This document shows positions 28,809-38,960 of a stretch of DNA of 64,000 nt, piece by piece. The first letter of the stretch is position 1, and each line of letters begins with the position of its first letter. Origin of the DNA: Candidatus Methanomethylophilaceae archaeon (lineage in GTDB: Archaea; Thermoplasmatota; Thermoplasmata; Methanomassiliicoccales; Methanomethylophilaceae); assembly GCA_944320495.1 (NCBI GenBank), contig CALUHR010000001.1, positions 1-64,000 on the forward strand. Direction: 5' to 3'. The translations under genes were made by a program, and so were the position numbers. The notes beneath the pieces are model-generated. The model saw only the letters and a program-made list of their open reading frames with translations. It did not search any database and had not been told where the DNA came from.

Positions 28809-29165
28809 ATGAAGTGCCCCCGTTGTGGTCACGAGAATCCGGATGAGGTCCTCTTCTGCGAGGAGTGCGACTGGAGGGTCGACGTCCCTTACATACCGGA
28901 GAAGAAGCGCAATCCAGTGCATTTCGCAGGCGCGACGATCGTCCTGGGACTCATCGCCGCGGTGTGCGCGTTCATGAGCGGAACCGAGCTCGTGGCACTG
29001 GCCGTCGGAGCCATCGCCCTCATCCTGGGAGGATACTCCATGGGCGTCGCCAGACTAGTCGAGACCGACAAGACCCAGCTGTGCCTCGCCATCTCAGGTG
29101 TCGGTATGATCCTCGGGGTCCTCGGATTCCTCATCGGCTTCGCGTCCTTCGTGGGAGCGATGTGA
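28809..29165 (+). CDS. zinc-ribbon membrane protein
   Basis: A 118-residue protein. MKCPRCGHENPDEVLFCEEC at the N-terminus is a zinc ribbon (CPRC...CEEC). Three hydrophobic segments follow (about residues 40-58, 60-78 and 92-115). I know of no specific function; such zinc-ribbon small membrane proteins are frequent in this kind of archaeon. TATATG at 28781-28786 lies about 25 bases before the ATG, so the mRNA may be leaderless. Its TGA overlaps the next ATG (GTGATGG). Confidence 0.65.
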   Translation: MKCPRCGHENPDEVLFCEECDWRVDVPYIPEKKRNPVHFAGATIVLGLIAAVCAFMSGTELVALAVGAIALILGGYSMGVARLVETDKTQLCLAISGVGMILGVLGFLIGFASFVGAM

Positions 29166-29686
29166 TGGCAGTCTACCGCGGGAAGTACATACTCGAGGGT
29201 CTCGGAAGCATAAGCCCCGAGATGGAGCACAACCTCGACATCGCCTACGACATCTGCATGTCCTACAAGGGGGACTTCCCCTGCGAGATGTGCGGGAGGT
29301 GCTGCCACCAGCCCCACATAGTCGTGAGGCCGGAGGAGATCGACCGCGTCTCCACGGCCGCGGGCATCCCCCTTCCCGTCTTCATGACCGAGTACCTGGT
29401 ACGCATGCCGGACGGAAGGTTCCTGTTCAGGAAGACCGATCCGTGCGCGTTCCTAGGGAAGGACAACAGGTGCACCATCTGGAAGGACCGTCCTCAGATC
29501 TGCGACGACTTCCCCTACGCGGTCTCGATGTTCATGAGCCGCGTGTATCTCGCGCTCACGAATCCTGACGCGGACATCATGTCCCTCATATCCTACATGG
29601 ATGACGAGTGGCCGTGCACTCGCGTCATCAAGGCGGACATAGCCTCCAAGATAGAGGCGGCCCGCAAGGACGTCGTCGTCCAGCGA
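29165..29686 (+). CDS. YkgJ-family cysteine-cluster protein, ending in CGA
   Basis: A 173-residue protein with the CxxCGRCC cluster (CEMCGRCCHQPHIVV near residue 40), DPCAFLGKDNRCTIWKDRPQICDDFP near 95-120 in parts, typical of YkgJ/Fe-S or zinc-binding proteins thought to act as oxidases or metal chelators. Start ATG overlaps the previous stop. The first in-frame YGA is CGA at 29684-29686; the standard code extends it to 29767, deep into the convergent hydrolase gene. With CGA the two genes overlap by only 11 bases. Confidence 0.75.
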
Positions 29687-30461
29687 TCGGGTGCTCCGAG
29701 AAGAAGCCGAGCAGCTCGTCCGCGTACGCGTCGAACGGTATGCCATGGCCCTGTCCCTCCAGGATGATCATCCTGCTGTCGGGGATGCGATCCGCCACCT
29801 TGATCCCCTGCTCGCAGGGGACCATGATGTCCTCGTCGCCGTGGATGAGCAGTGTCGGTGCGGTTATTCCGAGGTCCGGCTCGCCGGAATCGTTGTCGCC
29901 GATGGCGTCCAGCTGCAGGAGGAGACCGTGCGGGTCCAGGGGCTCACGCGGCAACGGTGCGTCCCTCCCCTCGGCCTCGAACCTCCTGAACGTGGACTCG
30001 GTCAGGCAGAACGCGTTTATCGACCTGAACAGGCACTCCATAGGGGCCCTCCCGTCCAGGACCATGCCGATCATCCCCCTCAGGACGTAATCCGATCTGG
30101 CCGGTCTCTGGAGATAGGTCCCCACGAGGGTCAGGTCGGCGACCCTGTCGGGATGCCTGCAGGCGAGCTTTCTCGCTATGTGGGATCCCATGGACCAACC
30201 CACCACATGCGCCTTCCCGATCCCGAGTTCGTCCATGACGGCGACGGCGTCGTCCGCCATGTCGGCCATCGAGAAGGGTCCGTCGTACACGGTGTCGCCC
30301 ACCCCGCGATTGTCCATCGTCACGCAGAGGCACCCATCGAGCAGAGGAGGTATCCTCCTCCAGTAGGAACCGGCGGCTCCGAACCCGGCCAGTAGGATGA
30401 CGGGCTCCCCGTCACCGGAGGTCTCGTAGCATATCCTGGCCCCGACGGATTCGGCGAACAT
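29676..30461 (-). CDS. alpha/beta hydrolase, ending in tandem CGA CGA
   Basis: A 261-residue alpha/beta-hydrolase. VILLAGFGAAGSYWRRI near residue 20 supplies the oxyanion hole, GWSMGS near 95 holds the nucleophile Ser, HGDEDIMVP near 208 the Asp, and GQGHGIPF near 238 the His. It probably acts as an esterase or C-C hydrolase; substrate unknown. The frame meets two CGA codons in a row at 29676-29678 and 29673-29675, right where family members end (FFSEH plus a few residues). The standard code would run on to 29628 inside the convergent YkgJ gene. Confidence 0.8.
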
Positions 30462-30532
30462 GAAGCCGTCATGTCCGCATCCGCCTTAAACCAACGCGTA
30501 GCATAATTATCGTGGTAGGCGATTCCGCGTGC

Positions 30533-31771
30533 ATGTCCGAGTCCAAGAAGAGGATCCTTCTGATGGTCCTCGACGGTGCCGGTGACCGCGCCTGTCCCGA
30601 ACTCAGGGGTCTCACCCCGTTGCAGCACGTCAGGACGCCGAACCTGGACTGGTTCGTCGAGCACGGGATCGCCGGGCTCTGCGATCCCATATCGCCCGGG
30701 GTGCGCGCCGGCAGCGACACCGCCCATCTCTCCATCCTGGGGTATGACGCCCGGGCCGTGTACACCGGCAGGGGTCCTTTCGAGGCCATCGGGGCGGGTG
30801 TGGACATACAGCCCGGCGATGTGGCGTTCAGATGTAACTTCGCCACCGTCAACAGCGACATGGAGATCCTGGACCGCAGGGCAGGCAGGATAAGGGAGCC
30901 TGAGACGGAACAGCTCGCCGAGGCGCTGGACGGCATAGAGATAGACGGGATCGAGTGCTCGGTCCACGCCGGAACGGAGCACAGGGCGGTGCTCGTCCTG
31001 AGGGGGGACGGGCTTTCGCCCGATGTCACGGACTGCGATCCGGGGGAGGACTCCCATCTGCTCAGGTGTGAGCCGCTCACCGAGGAGGCGCAACTCACCG
31101 CGGACGTCGTCAACGGATTCCTGGACGAGGCCTACGAGAGGCTAAGGTCTCACACCGTCAACAGGAAGAGGTCCGCCGCCGGCCTCCCTCCGGCCAACAT
31201 TCTGGTCCCCCGTGGGGCTGGCGGATATCCCGACATCGAGTCGTTCCAGGAGAAGTACGGCATCAGCGCAACCTGCGTTGCCGGTGTCGGTCTCGTCAAG
31301 GGCATATGCAAGGTCTGCGGACTGGACGTCTATCCGCTCCCGCCAGTCTGCGACGGGGGCATGGACTCTGATCTCATCATGAAGATGGAGGGAGTCCTCG
31401 AAGCTCTCGAGGAGTACGATTTCGTCCTGATGAACATCAAGGCCCCGGACGTGGCGGGGCATGACGGCGACGCCAAGGCGAAGAGCGAGGTCATCAAGCG
31501 TATAGACGCGGCGGTGGGATTCTTCCGTTCCAGGATGCCTGAGGACCTGGTCGTCGTGATTACCTGCGACCACTGCACCCCGTGCTCGCTCCAGGACCAT
31601 AGTGGCGATCCGGTGCCCATAGCGTTCTACACCCAGGGCATGATCTGGGACGATGCCGGGGAGTTCAGCGAGACCGGATGCTCCAGGGGCATGGTCGGGA
31701 GGATCAGGGCGACAGACATCATCCCGATCTGCATGGACCTGGCAAACCGCACGTCGAAGTTCGGATCGTGA
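30533..31771 (+). CDS. apgM: 2,3-bisphosphoglycerate-independent phosphoglycerate mutase, archaeal type
   Basis: A 412-residue alkaline-phosphatase-superfamily enzyme interconverting 3- and 2-phosphoglycerate. LLMVLDGAGDRACPEL near residue 10 has the metal Asp, GSDTAHLSILGYD near 62 the catalytic Ser/Thr region, NIKAPDVAGHDGD near 305 and TCDHCTPCSLQDHSGDPVP near 345 the metal His/Asp residues. Length fits ApgM (about 410). A GTG 21 bases upstream is an alternative start. Ends with TGA at 31769-31771, six bases over the CGA end of the convergent pilin-like gene. An AT-rich patch at 30503-30510 may be the promoter. Confidence 0.93.
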   Translation: MSESKKRILLMVLDGAGDRACPELRGLTPLQHVRTPNLDWFVEHGIAGLCDPISPGVRAGSDTAHLSILGYDARAVYTGRGPFEAIGAGVDIQPGDVAFRCNFATVNSDMEILDRRAGRIREPETEQLAEALDGIEIDGIECSVHAGTEHRAVLVLRGDGLSPDVTDCDPGEDSHLLRCEPLTEEAQLTADVVNGFLDEAYERLRSHTVNRKRSAAGLPPANILVPRGAGGYPDIESFQEKYGISATCVAGVGLVKGICKVCGLDVYPLPPVCDGGMDSDLIMKMEGVLEALEEYDFVLMNIKAPDVAGHDGDAKAKSEVIKRIDAAVGFFRSRMPEDLVVVITCDHCTPCSLQDHSGDPVPIAFYTQGMIWDDAGEFSETGCSRGMVGRIRATDIIPICMDLANRTSKFGS

Positions 31772-32218
31772 GCACAGGCCCAGTTGTACCGTGAGGCTAC
31801 CTCCTGTGGTGACCGGGACCGTCAGTCCCGCCGAGATGTCCGGTGTTCCGTAACCGTCCCCGATGCTCGTCCCCAGGACGTCACCGGATGGTGCCGAGAA
31901 CGACAGATCCAGCAGATACGGTCTCCCCTTGCAGAAAGCATCCAGAGACTCCTCGAGATATTCCAGCGCCTCGCCCTTTCCCGTGACCAGGGACAGAGCC
32001 GCCATGTCGGACAGGCGGACCAGCGTGTCGTCCCCCTCCGACATGTCCGACATGCGGACCTTGGAGGACATCACGTCCTCCAGGAACCCGTAGGCGTCCC
32101 TGTCGTCATCCGCACCGGTGTCCGCGACCTGGGTGACCACGGAGGCCGCGATCATTATGACGAAGATGAACAGCATGGCGTCGACCATGGCGACGAATCC
32201 GCGGTCGCTCGTGCGCAC
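31766..32218 (-). CDS. pilin-like / TadE-type membrane protein B, ending in CGA
   Basis: A 150-residue protein. The N-terminus RTSDRGFVAMVDAMLFIFVI has a short polar leader and a long hydrophobic helix as in type IV pilins or TadE/F pseudopilins. The rest is an exported domain. GTG at 32218 is chosen because it overlaps the end of the preceding gene; ATG at 32188 is an alternative. The first in-frame YGA is CGA at 31766-31768, next to the apgM stop on the other strand. The standard code would run 630 bases antisense into apgM. Likely partner of the secretion ATPase at 35286. Confidence 0.65.
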
Positions 32219-32616
32219 AGGACCACCTCGAACACCGCGAGCACCTCCCTGCCGCCGTCGCACCCTATCACGGACGTGACCGACCTCGACCACGGCGAGC
32301 CGTCGGTGGACCCGATCACGAAGGGCCCCGTCGCCTCGCAGAACCCCCCGGGCACGGTCACTGTGACGGAGGCGCCGGAAAGGCCCCTGGACCCCAGATA
32401 CCTCTCGATATAATCCTGAAACGCGGGGATAAACTCCCCGTCGACGATCTCTCCCGTGATTCTGTCGGGATCAAGCCCCTCGGTGGGGTCCGACGTGATA
32501 CCTGCCGCGCCGACCGCCAGTCCGAGGAATGCCGTCAGCACGAGGATGACGGCCATCGCGGCTATCATCGACTCCAGGAATCCCATGTCGCCCCTGTCGT
32601 CCGCATACATGGTCAC
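32209..32616 (-). CDS. pilin-like / TadE-type membrane protein A, ending in CGA
   Basis: A 135-residue protein whose N-terminus MTMYADDRGDMGFLESMIAA leads into about 22 hydrophobic residues, the pattern of prepilins (short charged leader ending in Gly, then a Glu-containing hydrophobic helix). The C-terminal part is a small soluble domain. The first in-frame YGA is CGA at 32209-32211; the frame-B gene starts at the overlapping GTG 32218, giving tight translational coupling. In the standard code it would continue to 32155. It probably belongs with the Tad-like genes 2.7 kb downstream on the other strand. Confidence 0.65.
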
Positions 32617-32672
32617 ATGTGCGTCGGACCGGACATATAACCCTGAGCCGCTGCGTCAGTACTGCACCATCG

Positions 32673-34586
32673 TCATTCCTGGCGCAGGCCCCTCTTGTAG
32701 AGGCCTTGGGTGAAAGTCCCGCCGCACATCTCCAGGATCTTCTCCCTTAGCTTGGGGTCCTGGTCCCTGGAGTACCTCGCCACGGCCTTCGCGAGAGCCG
32801 GAGGCCTCTTCCTCACATCGATGCCCACGGAGGACACACCGGACCTGCCGAGCTCCGAGATGTCGTCGAGGAGGAACAGGTCCACGGAGTTCAGGACGCG
32901 GGCGAACCCGCGGGAGTCGCGGTACACCGGGAACGACGCGCCCATGTCGTCAGTGATGGCCCCCGTCTCGATCCCCGGATCGCGGGTGTACATGAGCTCC
33001 GTCCTTCCGAAGGCCATGACCTCCGTCCTGGCGGGGTAGCGCGCCACGAGGTCGGACACCTCGTTCCTGGAGAGCTCCACTGAAAGCGTGGCCTGGTAGA
33101 CGTCGCCGGGGAACAGCGAGTTGAAGGCGTTCATGGATGCCGCCGTGTATATCCTGGACCCCTTGGCGGACGCGAACTGCGACGGGTTCGCGATCATGAC
33201 GGATCCCTCCGCCTTGCACTCGTCCCTGCTGTCGAACCTCGGCAGGATGGTGACGAACTCCCTGCCGGCGGCCTCGCACGCTTCGCGGGCCTCGGTCAGG
33301 TGCGGGCCCCATTCGAAGTAGATCCTGTCGGCGTATGGCAGGACCGCGTCCAGCACCTTCATCCCGCTGACGTAGAACGACCTGTCCGGGACGGAGTCCC
33401 TGTGCGGGTTCCTGGCGGGGACGGTGCCCTCAACCTTCGGCCTCTGGGTGCTCCCGTTGAGCCTGGGGGCTCCGCCGATGAGGTTCTTGACCTCGTCTAT
33501 GCGAGGGTCATAGGTGCGGTAGATGTCGTAGGTTCCGTCGGGGATCTTGAACGGCACGGTGATGGGGTCGAGGGTTCCGACCTTGAACCCGCCGACCTTC
33601 TCGTCCCCTCTGAATATCGATATGCCGTCCTTCCTGCCGATGGGGTCCCTGAAGTCCACGGGCGTGAGGCGCTGGGCTCTGATCTCCGCGGTCCCTAGGC
33701 GGAACCCGCGATTGTCCGGGTAGAGCGGCTGGACGGGCGACACGACGCCGTCCAGGTATCCTGTGGACGTCCCGCGGTTGAACACGGTGCGCAGGAGTCC
33801 GAGGGCCTCCTCGTACTCCTCCCCGCGGTCCCCGTCCTCAGCGAGCGAGTAGACCTTGGCGGAGAGGTAGGCGTACGCCGGTGAGCGCATCCTCCCCTCG
33901 ATCTTCAGAGAATCGACGCCGATGTCCCTCAGGGCCTCTATGCGGTCGGCCCCGAACAGGTCGGCGCAACTCAGCAGGTATCCGGAAGATCCCTTTGTCT
34001 CGTATCTCTTCCGGCACGGCTGCGCGCAGGATCCGCGGTTGCCGCTCCTGCCGCCCATGAAGCTGGACATGAGGCATCCGCCAGACATGCAGTAGCAGAG
34101 CGCCCCCTGGATGAACACCTCCGTCTCAATCGGGGAGTCGGGGACGATGCCGGCGAGCTCCTCCAGCGTGAGCTCCCTGGCGAGGACGGCGCGGTCGAGC
34201 CCCTGCTCTGCGCACCACTCCAGCCCCCTGAGGGAATGGATCTGCATCTGCGTGGAGGCGTGCTTCGGGATGTCTATCTCGGAGACGGCCCTCAGGAGTC
34301 CGAGGTCCTGTACGAGCACCGCGTCCGCGTCTATGTCCCTCAGGAACCTGACGAACGAGACGGCCTCGTCCATCTCCCTGTTCAGTATCGACGTGTTAAC
34401 GGCGACATGCACCTTGACGTGGCGGTCGTGGGCGTAGCCTATTGCCCCCTCGAGCTCGCGATCGGTGAAATTCCCCGCGAACGCACGGGCGCCGAAGCTC
34501 TTGCCCGCCAGATAAACGGCGTCGCATCCGCCCTTAATCGCTGCTGCCAGTCCTTCCGGGTTGCCTGCCGGCGAAAGTATCTCCAC
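32673..34586 (-). CDS. peptidase U32 family protein
   Basis: A 637-residue protein. VEILSPAGNPEGLAAAIKGG at the start, GRSGNRGSCAQPCRKRYE near 160-175 and SLKIEGRMRSPAYAY near 205 are the U32 signatures; the Cys-rich CYCMSGGCLMSS region near 150 and the C-terminal extension (about 350-635) also fit. Family members include collagenase-like proteins and tRNA hydroxylases (TrhP) or ubiquinone-hydroxylation factors; which applies here is open. Start GTG at 34586 is chosen because of GGGGGA upstream and the family start; the open frame further upstream contains CGA. Confidence 0.85.
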   Translation of the reverse strand: MEILSPAGNPEGLAAAIKGGCDAVYLAGKSFGARAFAGNFTDRELEGAIGYAHDRHVKVHVAVNTSILNREMDEAVSFVRFLRDIDADAVLVQDLGLLRAVSEIDIPKHASTQMQIHSLRGLEWCAEQGLDRAVLARELTLEELAGIVPDSPIETEVFIQGALCYCMSGGCLMSSFMGGRSGNRGSCAQPCRKRYETKGSSGYLLSCADLFGADRIEALRDIGVDSLKIEGRMRSPAYAYLSAKVYSLAEDGDRGEEYEEALGLLRTVFNRGTSTGYLDGVVSPVQPLYPDNRGFRLGTAEIRAQRLTPVDFRDPIGRKDGISIFRGDEKVGGFKVGTLDPITVPFKIPDGTYDIYRTYDPRIDEVKNLIGGAPRLNGSTQRPKVEGTVPARNPHRDSVPDRSFYVSGMKVLDAVLPYADRIYFEWGPHLTEAREACEAAGREFVTILPRFDSRDECKAEGSVMIANPSQFASAKGSRIYTAASMNAFNSLFPGDVYQATLSVELSRNEVSDLVARYPARTEVMAFGRTELMYTRDPGIETGAITDDMGASFPVYRDSRGFARVLNSVDLFLLDDISELGRSGVSSVGIDVRKRPPALAKAVARYSRDQDPKLREKILEMCGGTFTQGLYKRGLRQE

Positions 34587-34776
34587 GCCACCCAATCCCC
34601 CGCCGATATAATGGTTGTTGTGGCGCTGGCCGTCGTCTCGTATCCTCTGACGGTCCGAGAGGGCTGCCGATTTGTATCGCAGAGGGTTCGTCATATTGTT
34701 CAACTTATCTAAGAACGTGCATTAATACTTGCACTGACGGTCTCCGATTATAATCTTGGACGAGGAACCGCGCCCC

Positions 34777-35289
34777 ATGGAATCCAAATTCGGATTGGAC
34801 AGGCTGTTCGGGCATTCGGAGGAGCCCCCTCCGGCAGAGGTCTGCGACGACCTCCTGACGATTGACTGCAGGGGATGCGGGTACGCACCCGTCCCCGGGT
34901 CCAGGGAGTGCCTTGGATGCATGGTGGAGAGGATGAGCGCCGTAGGCGGCGCGGACAGGCTGATCCTCCGCACCGGGAGGGACACCGAGATATCCGGCAG
35001 GGCGGGCATGGCCGTCAGGGAGGCGGCTTCGCTTAGGCGTTGGTCGATGCCCCAGGAGCCTCCCAAGGGGCGCTGCAGGGCATGTCCGGTGTCTAGGCAT
35101 GGGATCCTCTCCCGCGCGTGGGAGCGCTTCCCGGAGGGCATGACGGACGGTCTGGCGGAGGAGGCTCTGTCGCAGGTCCCGGAGAGGGACGGGTGCAGGG
35201 AGTGTGTGGAATCCACCGTTCGCGCCCTCGCGCAGCTGGACGAGGGCATGGCGGAGATCCTCTCCAAGATGACTGGTGGTCTGCCATGA
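34777..35289 (+). CDS. cysteine-rich protein of unknown function, first gene of the Tad-like operon
   Basis: A 170-residue protein opening MESKFGLDRLFG. It has CRGCGYAPVPGSRECLGC near residue 35, RCRACPVS near 100 and a further DGCRECVES near 136, so up to eight cysteines that could hold zinc or Fe-S. No family recognised. Its TGA overlaps the ATG of the secretion ATPase, so it is probably a dedicated partner of that system. An ATG seven codons upstream is possible. Confidence 0.6.
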   Translation: MESKFGLDRLFGHSEEPPPAEVCDDLLTIDCRGCGYAPVPGSRECLGCMVERMSAVGGADRLILRTGRDTEISGRAGMAVREAASLRRWSMPQEPPKGRCRACPVSRHGILSRAWERFPEGMTDGLAEEALSQVPERDGCRECVESTVRALAQLDEGMAEILSKMTGGLP

Positions 35290-37043
35290 AACTGCGCCTG
35301 CCGCCGTTCGCGACCATCATCCGCCCGTCGCCGGAGGACGATTTCGTCATCCCAGGGACCAAGGGCGGGGGACAAAACCCGCCCGGGAGACCTCCGTCCG
35401 CGCTCCAGAGGGCAGGGGGCAGCCCCTCGGCGTTCTCCGAGGCCTTCACGGTGCTCATGGGGGAGAACGTTCGCACCAAACCGTCATACACGGACTGCTG
35501 GATAGCATCGGTCCCCGAGCTCCGCCCGATCGCGTCGTACATGACAGACATGGGCTCCGTCCTCATCGGGCTGTCAGAGGGCGGTGAGACCGTGTACTCC
35601 GTCACACCGAGGGAGTACGCGTACCCCGATCCGCTAAACGCGGTGGTGATGGACGTCATCGACGGGATCCGCGACGTGTACAGGGACGGCGGTGGGAGTC
35701 TGGACCGCGACACGGTCATGGGCATGACCCGCTCGGTCCTGACAGATAGGTGGGACGACCTGGAGAGGGCGTGCGGGGGCGGGGACGTGGAGTCGGTCAT
35801 GAGGGACGTCTGCGCCATTGCGTACCGCCATTCCGTCGGCGCGGGGATATTCGAGGTCCTGCTGGCCGACCGCCACATCGAGGACATCTATGTGGACGCA
35901 CCTTGCAGCATGAACCGCATCCACGTCACGGTGAACGGGATCAACGGTCTGAACTCCCACATCAGATGCTCCACCAATCTGATGGCGGAGGAGCGCGAGG
36001 TATCCAACCTCCTGAACATCCTGAAGAGGGACAGTGGCCTTCGCTTCTGCAGGTCCTGCCCCGTCCTTGAGACGGATATGCGCGGGTTCGACGCGAGGGC
36101 GACCGTGGTGGGCTACCCGCTCAGCCCCAGGGGGAACGCGATTGCCATCAGGAAGCACTCCGTACGCCCGTGGACCCTTTCCCGTTTGATCGCCAACGGC
36201 ACCGTCAGCCCGAGGGCAGCCGGCATCCTCTCGTTCATAGTCAACAGCAGGGCGACCGTCCTGATATGCGGGGCGCGCGGGGCAGGCAAGAGCGCCCTCC
36301 TCAGCGCCCTGATGTTCGAGTTCCCGCTGAGCCAGAGGATACTCACCATCGAGGACACCCTGGAGCTGCCTGGAGACCACATGAGGAGGATGGGCTACAA
36401 GGTGCAGACCATGCTGGTGGACGACCGCATCCAGGGGTCCGTCTCATCCCGCTCCGACGAGGCGTTGCGCGTGTCCCTGAGGCTGGGGGAGTCGGCGATA
36501 GTCATGGGGGAGGTCCGCGGGGAGGAGGCCAGGACGCTCTATCAGAGCATGCGCGCGGGCCGCGCCGGGAGCGCGATCATGGGCACGGTGCACGGCGACT
36601 CCGCCGCATCCGTCTACCAGAGGATGGTCTTCGACATGGGCATCCCACCCGAGGCGTTCGGCGCCACGGACATACTGGTGACCCTCGGGACGGTGAGGGA
36701 CAGGCGCACGGGGAACCTCATCCGCAGGGTTAACGAGCTGGTGGCCACCGGTACATCCCCGGGAGAATTCCTGGATGTCTCAGGGGTGGACGGGCTTCTC
36801 GCATCGCCGTTCGCAGAGAGGGCCCTGTCCTCCCTTCAATTGGGCCGCAGGGACGTCGTGAAGGAGATCAGGGCGAGGTCGATGATGCGCTCGTATCTGG
36901 CGTCCCTCGGCACCGAGGACGAGGGGTTCCTGGGACCGGAATGGGTCCTGGCGTCGAACGAGATCCTCGCCGGAATGCCCCAGTCGGCTTCCGCGGAGGA
37001 AGCCCTGGCCGTGCTGAAGGGGAGGACCGGTAGGGATGACCGA
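35286..37043 (+). CDS. type II/IV secretion ATPase (TadA/ArlI/PilT family), ending in CGA
   Basis: A 585-residue ATPase. After a divergent N-terminal domain (1-210), Walker A is CGARGAGKSALLSAL near residue 328, the Asp box ILTIEDTLELP near 352, Walker B IVMGEVRGEEARTLY near 405 and the His box ATVHGD-like GTVHGDSAASVYQRM near 435. It drives pilus assembly or protein secretion. The first in-frame YGA is CGA at 37041-37043, eight bases into the next gene whose ATG is at 37036. The standard code would extend it to 37169 in frame with the next gene's leader. No internal CGA was seen. Confidence 0.9.
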
Positions 37044-38424
37044 TCCGAGGAGGCTGACCAACGAGGGCCCGACGGTCGTCGGGCTGATGACCTCCGTCAT
37101 AGAGTCGGGGGGATCCCTGGATACGGCGGCCAGGGCGGTGTCCGAGGAGGGGCCGAGACTCTCCGCTGAGCTGTTCTCCGGAGCCGTGAGGCTCACGGAC
37201 ACCAAGGGCTCCGTCGGAATCTCTCAGGCGCTATCCGAATCGCTTTCCGTTCTGCCGGAGTCCGCTTCGGGCTACAGGCAGGCGATGCTGCTGTGCATCT
37301 CCGCATCCGAGGCGGCCGAACCGCAGGAGAGGCTCAGGATCCTCAAGGAGGCTTCCGATGTGGCCCTGGACGCCGTGCGCATCATTGGGGAGAAGTACGC
37401 CGCAGGCCTCTCCACGCCGTGCATGGCGGTCTTCGGCCTGGGGATAATGGCACCTATGATCCTGATGTCCATACTGCCGATCATGGGCCTCGGCGGGATG
37501 TTCGCTGAGATGCCGGTGGACAGCGGCACGATGCTCATGGCGACTCTGGTCCTGATCCCGGCGGCGATTCTCTGCCTGGCGTACTGGCTGCGCCAATCGA
37601 ACCCGTTCCTGGAGCGTTCGGGGAGTCCCCGCGACGCGGTGTGCGCACTACCACTCCTCACAGCAATCCCGCTCTATCTGGCGATGATGTCCCTGCGCAC
37701 GGGGGCCGTGGAGGCCCTGATTCTCTCGATCGCCCCGTCCGCGGTGGCCTGTCTGATAATGATGTTCGACGGCCGCAGGGCGGACCAGGCCAGGGCCAGG
37801 TCCGAGAAGGGGCTGAGGGACTGCGTCTTCGAGCTTGGCAACTCCCTGCTGGGAGGAGACAACTTCGAGACCGTGGCCGTGGAGGCTGTGTCGTCCAGGG
37901 TCGAGTGCAGGGATGTGGGCACTGCGCTCAGCAGGGAACTCGACCTGTGCAGGGGAGATGTCCGCGGTGCGATCAGGAGATCGGTGGGACCGGTATCGCC
38001 CGAGGTCTCCAGGACCCTCTGCGACATCCAGCACTGCTCCGAGAAGGACACCGAGGACGCGGGGAGGTTGGCCATCGCCGTGGGGAGGCAGTACCAGAAC
38101 ACGTCCAACATCAGGAACGAGCTGGGCCTGAAGCTCAAGGGGATGACCGACATGATGGTGGGCACGGCGATGCTGTTCGCCCCGATGGTCCTCGGGATGA
38201 GCACATCGATGCTCGGGCCGCTAAGCGAGATATCCGGATACGCCGGCCTTGAGGGCACGGAGGTGGTGCTGGCCGTGTATCTCGTAGAGCTCTGCGCGAT
38301 CATCGCCGTGCTCACGTCGAGCCTGGGGGACGGCGATGGCATCAGGGGGATGGTGTGGAGGTTCTGTCTCTCGTGTCCGATCGCCCTGGTCGTGTTCTGG
38401 TTCTGCATCGGGGTCCAGCTCCGA
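37036..38424 (+). CDS. TadC/ArlJ-like type II secretion membrane platform protein, ending in CGA
   Basis: A 462-residue protein with hydrophobic segments near residues 138-160, 165-188, 205-245, 378-398, 410-430 and 440-460, and two similar cytosolic regions (residues 10-110 and 250-370) with the T2SSF-like pattern of a platform protein (FETVAVEAVSSR). It anchors the ATPase and pilins in the membrane. Start ATG at 37036 overlaps the ATPase end. The first in-frame YGA is CGA at 38422-38424 after GVQL; TAA follows two codons later. No internal CGA. Confidence 0.85.
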
Positions 38425-38456
38425 AGGTGTTAACCCAGGGGAGGGGATGCGAGGGT

Positions 38457-38960
38457 ATGGACGGCAGGACCAGACTGTTGGTGGCGGGATGCATCGCATC
38501 TGGGGTGGTACTCGCCCTGATGTTCCTGTCGCCCCTCCTATCCCCCTACGGTCTCTTCAGGGGGCTTGACGGGTCCCCCGGATTCATAGACGGAGGCTGG
38601 GAGGGCGGAGGCCCGGCCAGTCTGGCGTATCTGCTGGGGGATCTCGTCTGTCATCAGGAGGAGGCCAGGAGCCTGATCCTGAACGGCTCCCAGATGCCCG
38701 TCTGCGCGAGGGACACCGGGATCCTCATAGGTCTCACGATCGGTTTCGCCGCATGTCTGCCCATCGGCAACAGGCTGGCGGACAGGCGCATCGCGGCCCT
38801 GGGCGTGGTGCTCGTAGCGGTCATGGCGGTCGAGTGGCTTGTGGAGACGACGGGCTTCGATTCGCAGGCCTGCAGGCTCATCTCTGGGGTTTCTGCCGGG
38901 GTCGGTGCGAGCCTATTTCTGGCTTGGATGCTATATAGGCAGGATGACCGGGGAGAGCGA
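38457..38960 (+). CDS. DUF2085-like membrane protein, ending in CGA
   Basis: A 167-residue protein. Hydrophobic segments at about 10-30, 90-108, 112-135 and 145-160. DLVCHQEEARS near residue 62 and MPVCARDTGILIG near 80 match the CHQ...CxR pattern of DUF2085 membrane proteins. Function unknown. GAGGG lies five bases before the ATG. The first in-frame YGA is CGA at 38958-38960, overlapping the next gene's ATG at 38944 by 17 bases. In the standard code it would continue to 39422. Confidence 0.7.

Noticed and set aside
28179..29165. Methyltransferase fused to a zinc-ribbon membrane protein
   Set aside because: The linker crosses a TATA-like site and has no domain character; CGA is present at the methyltransferase end.
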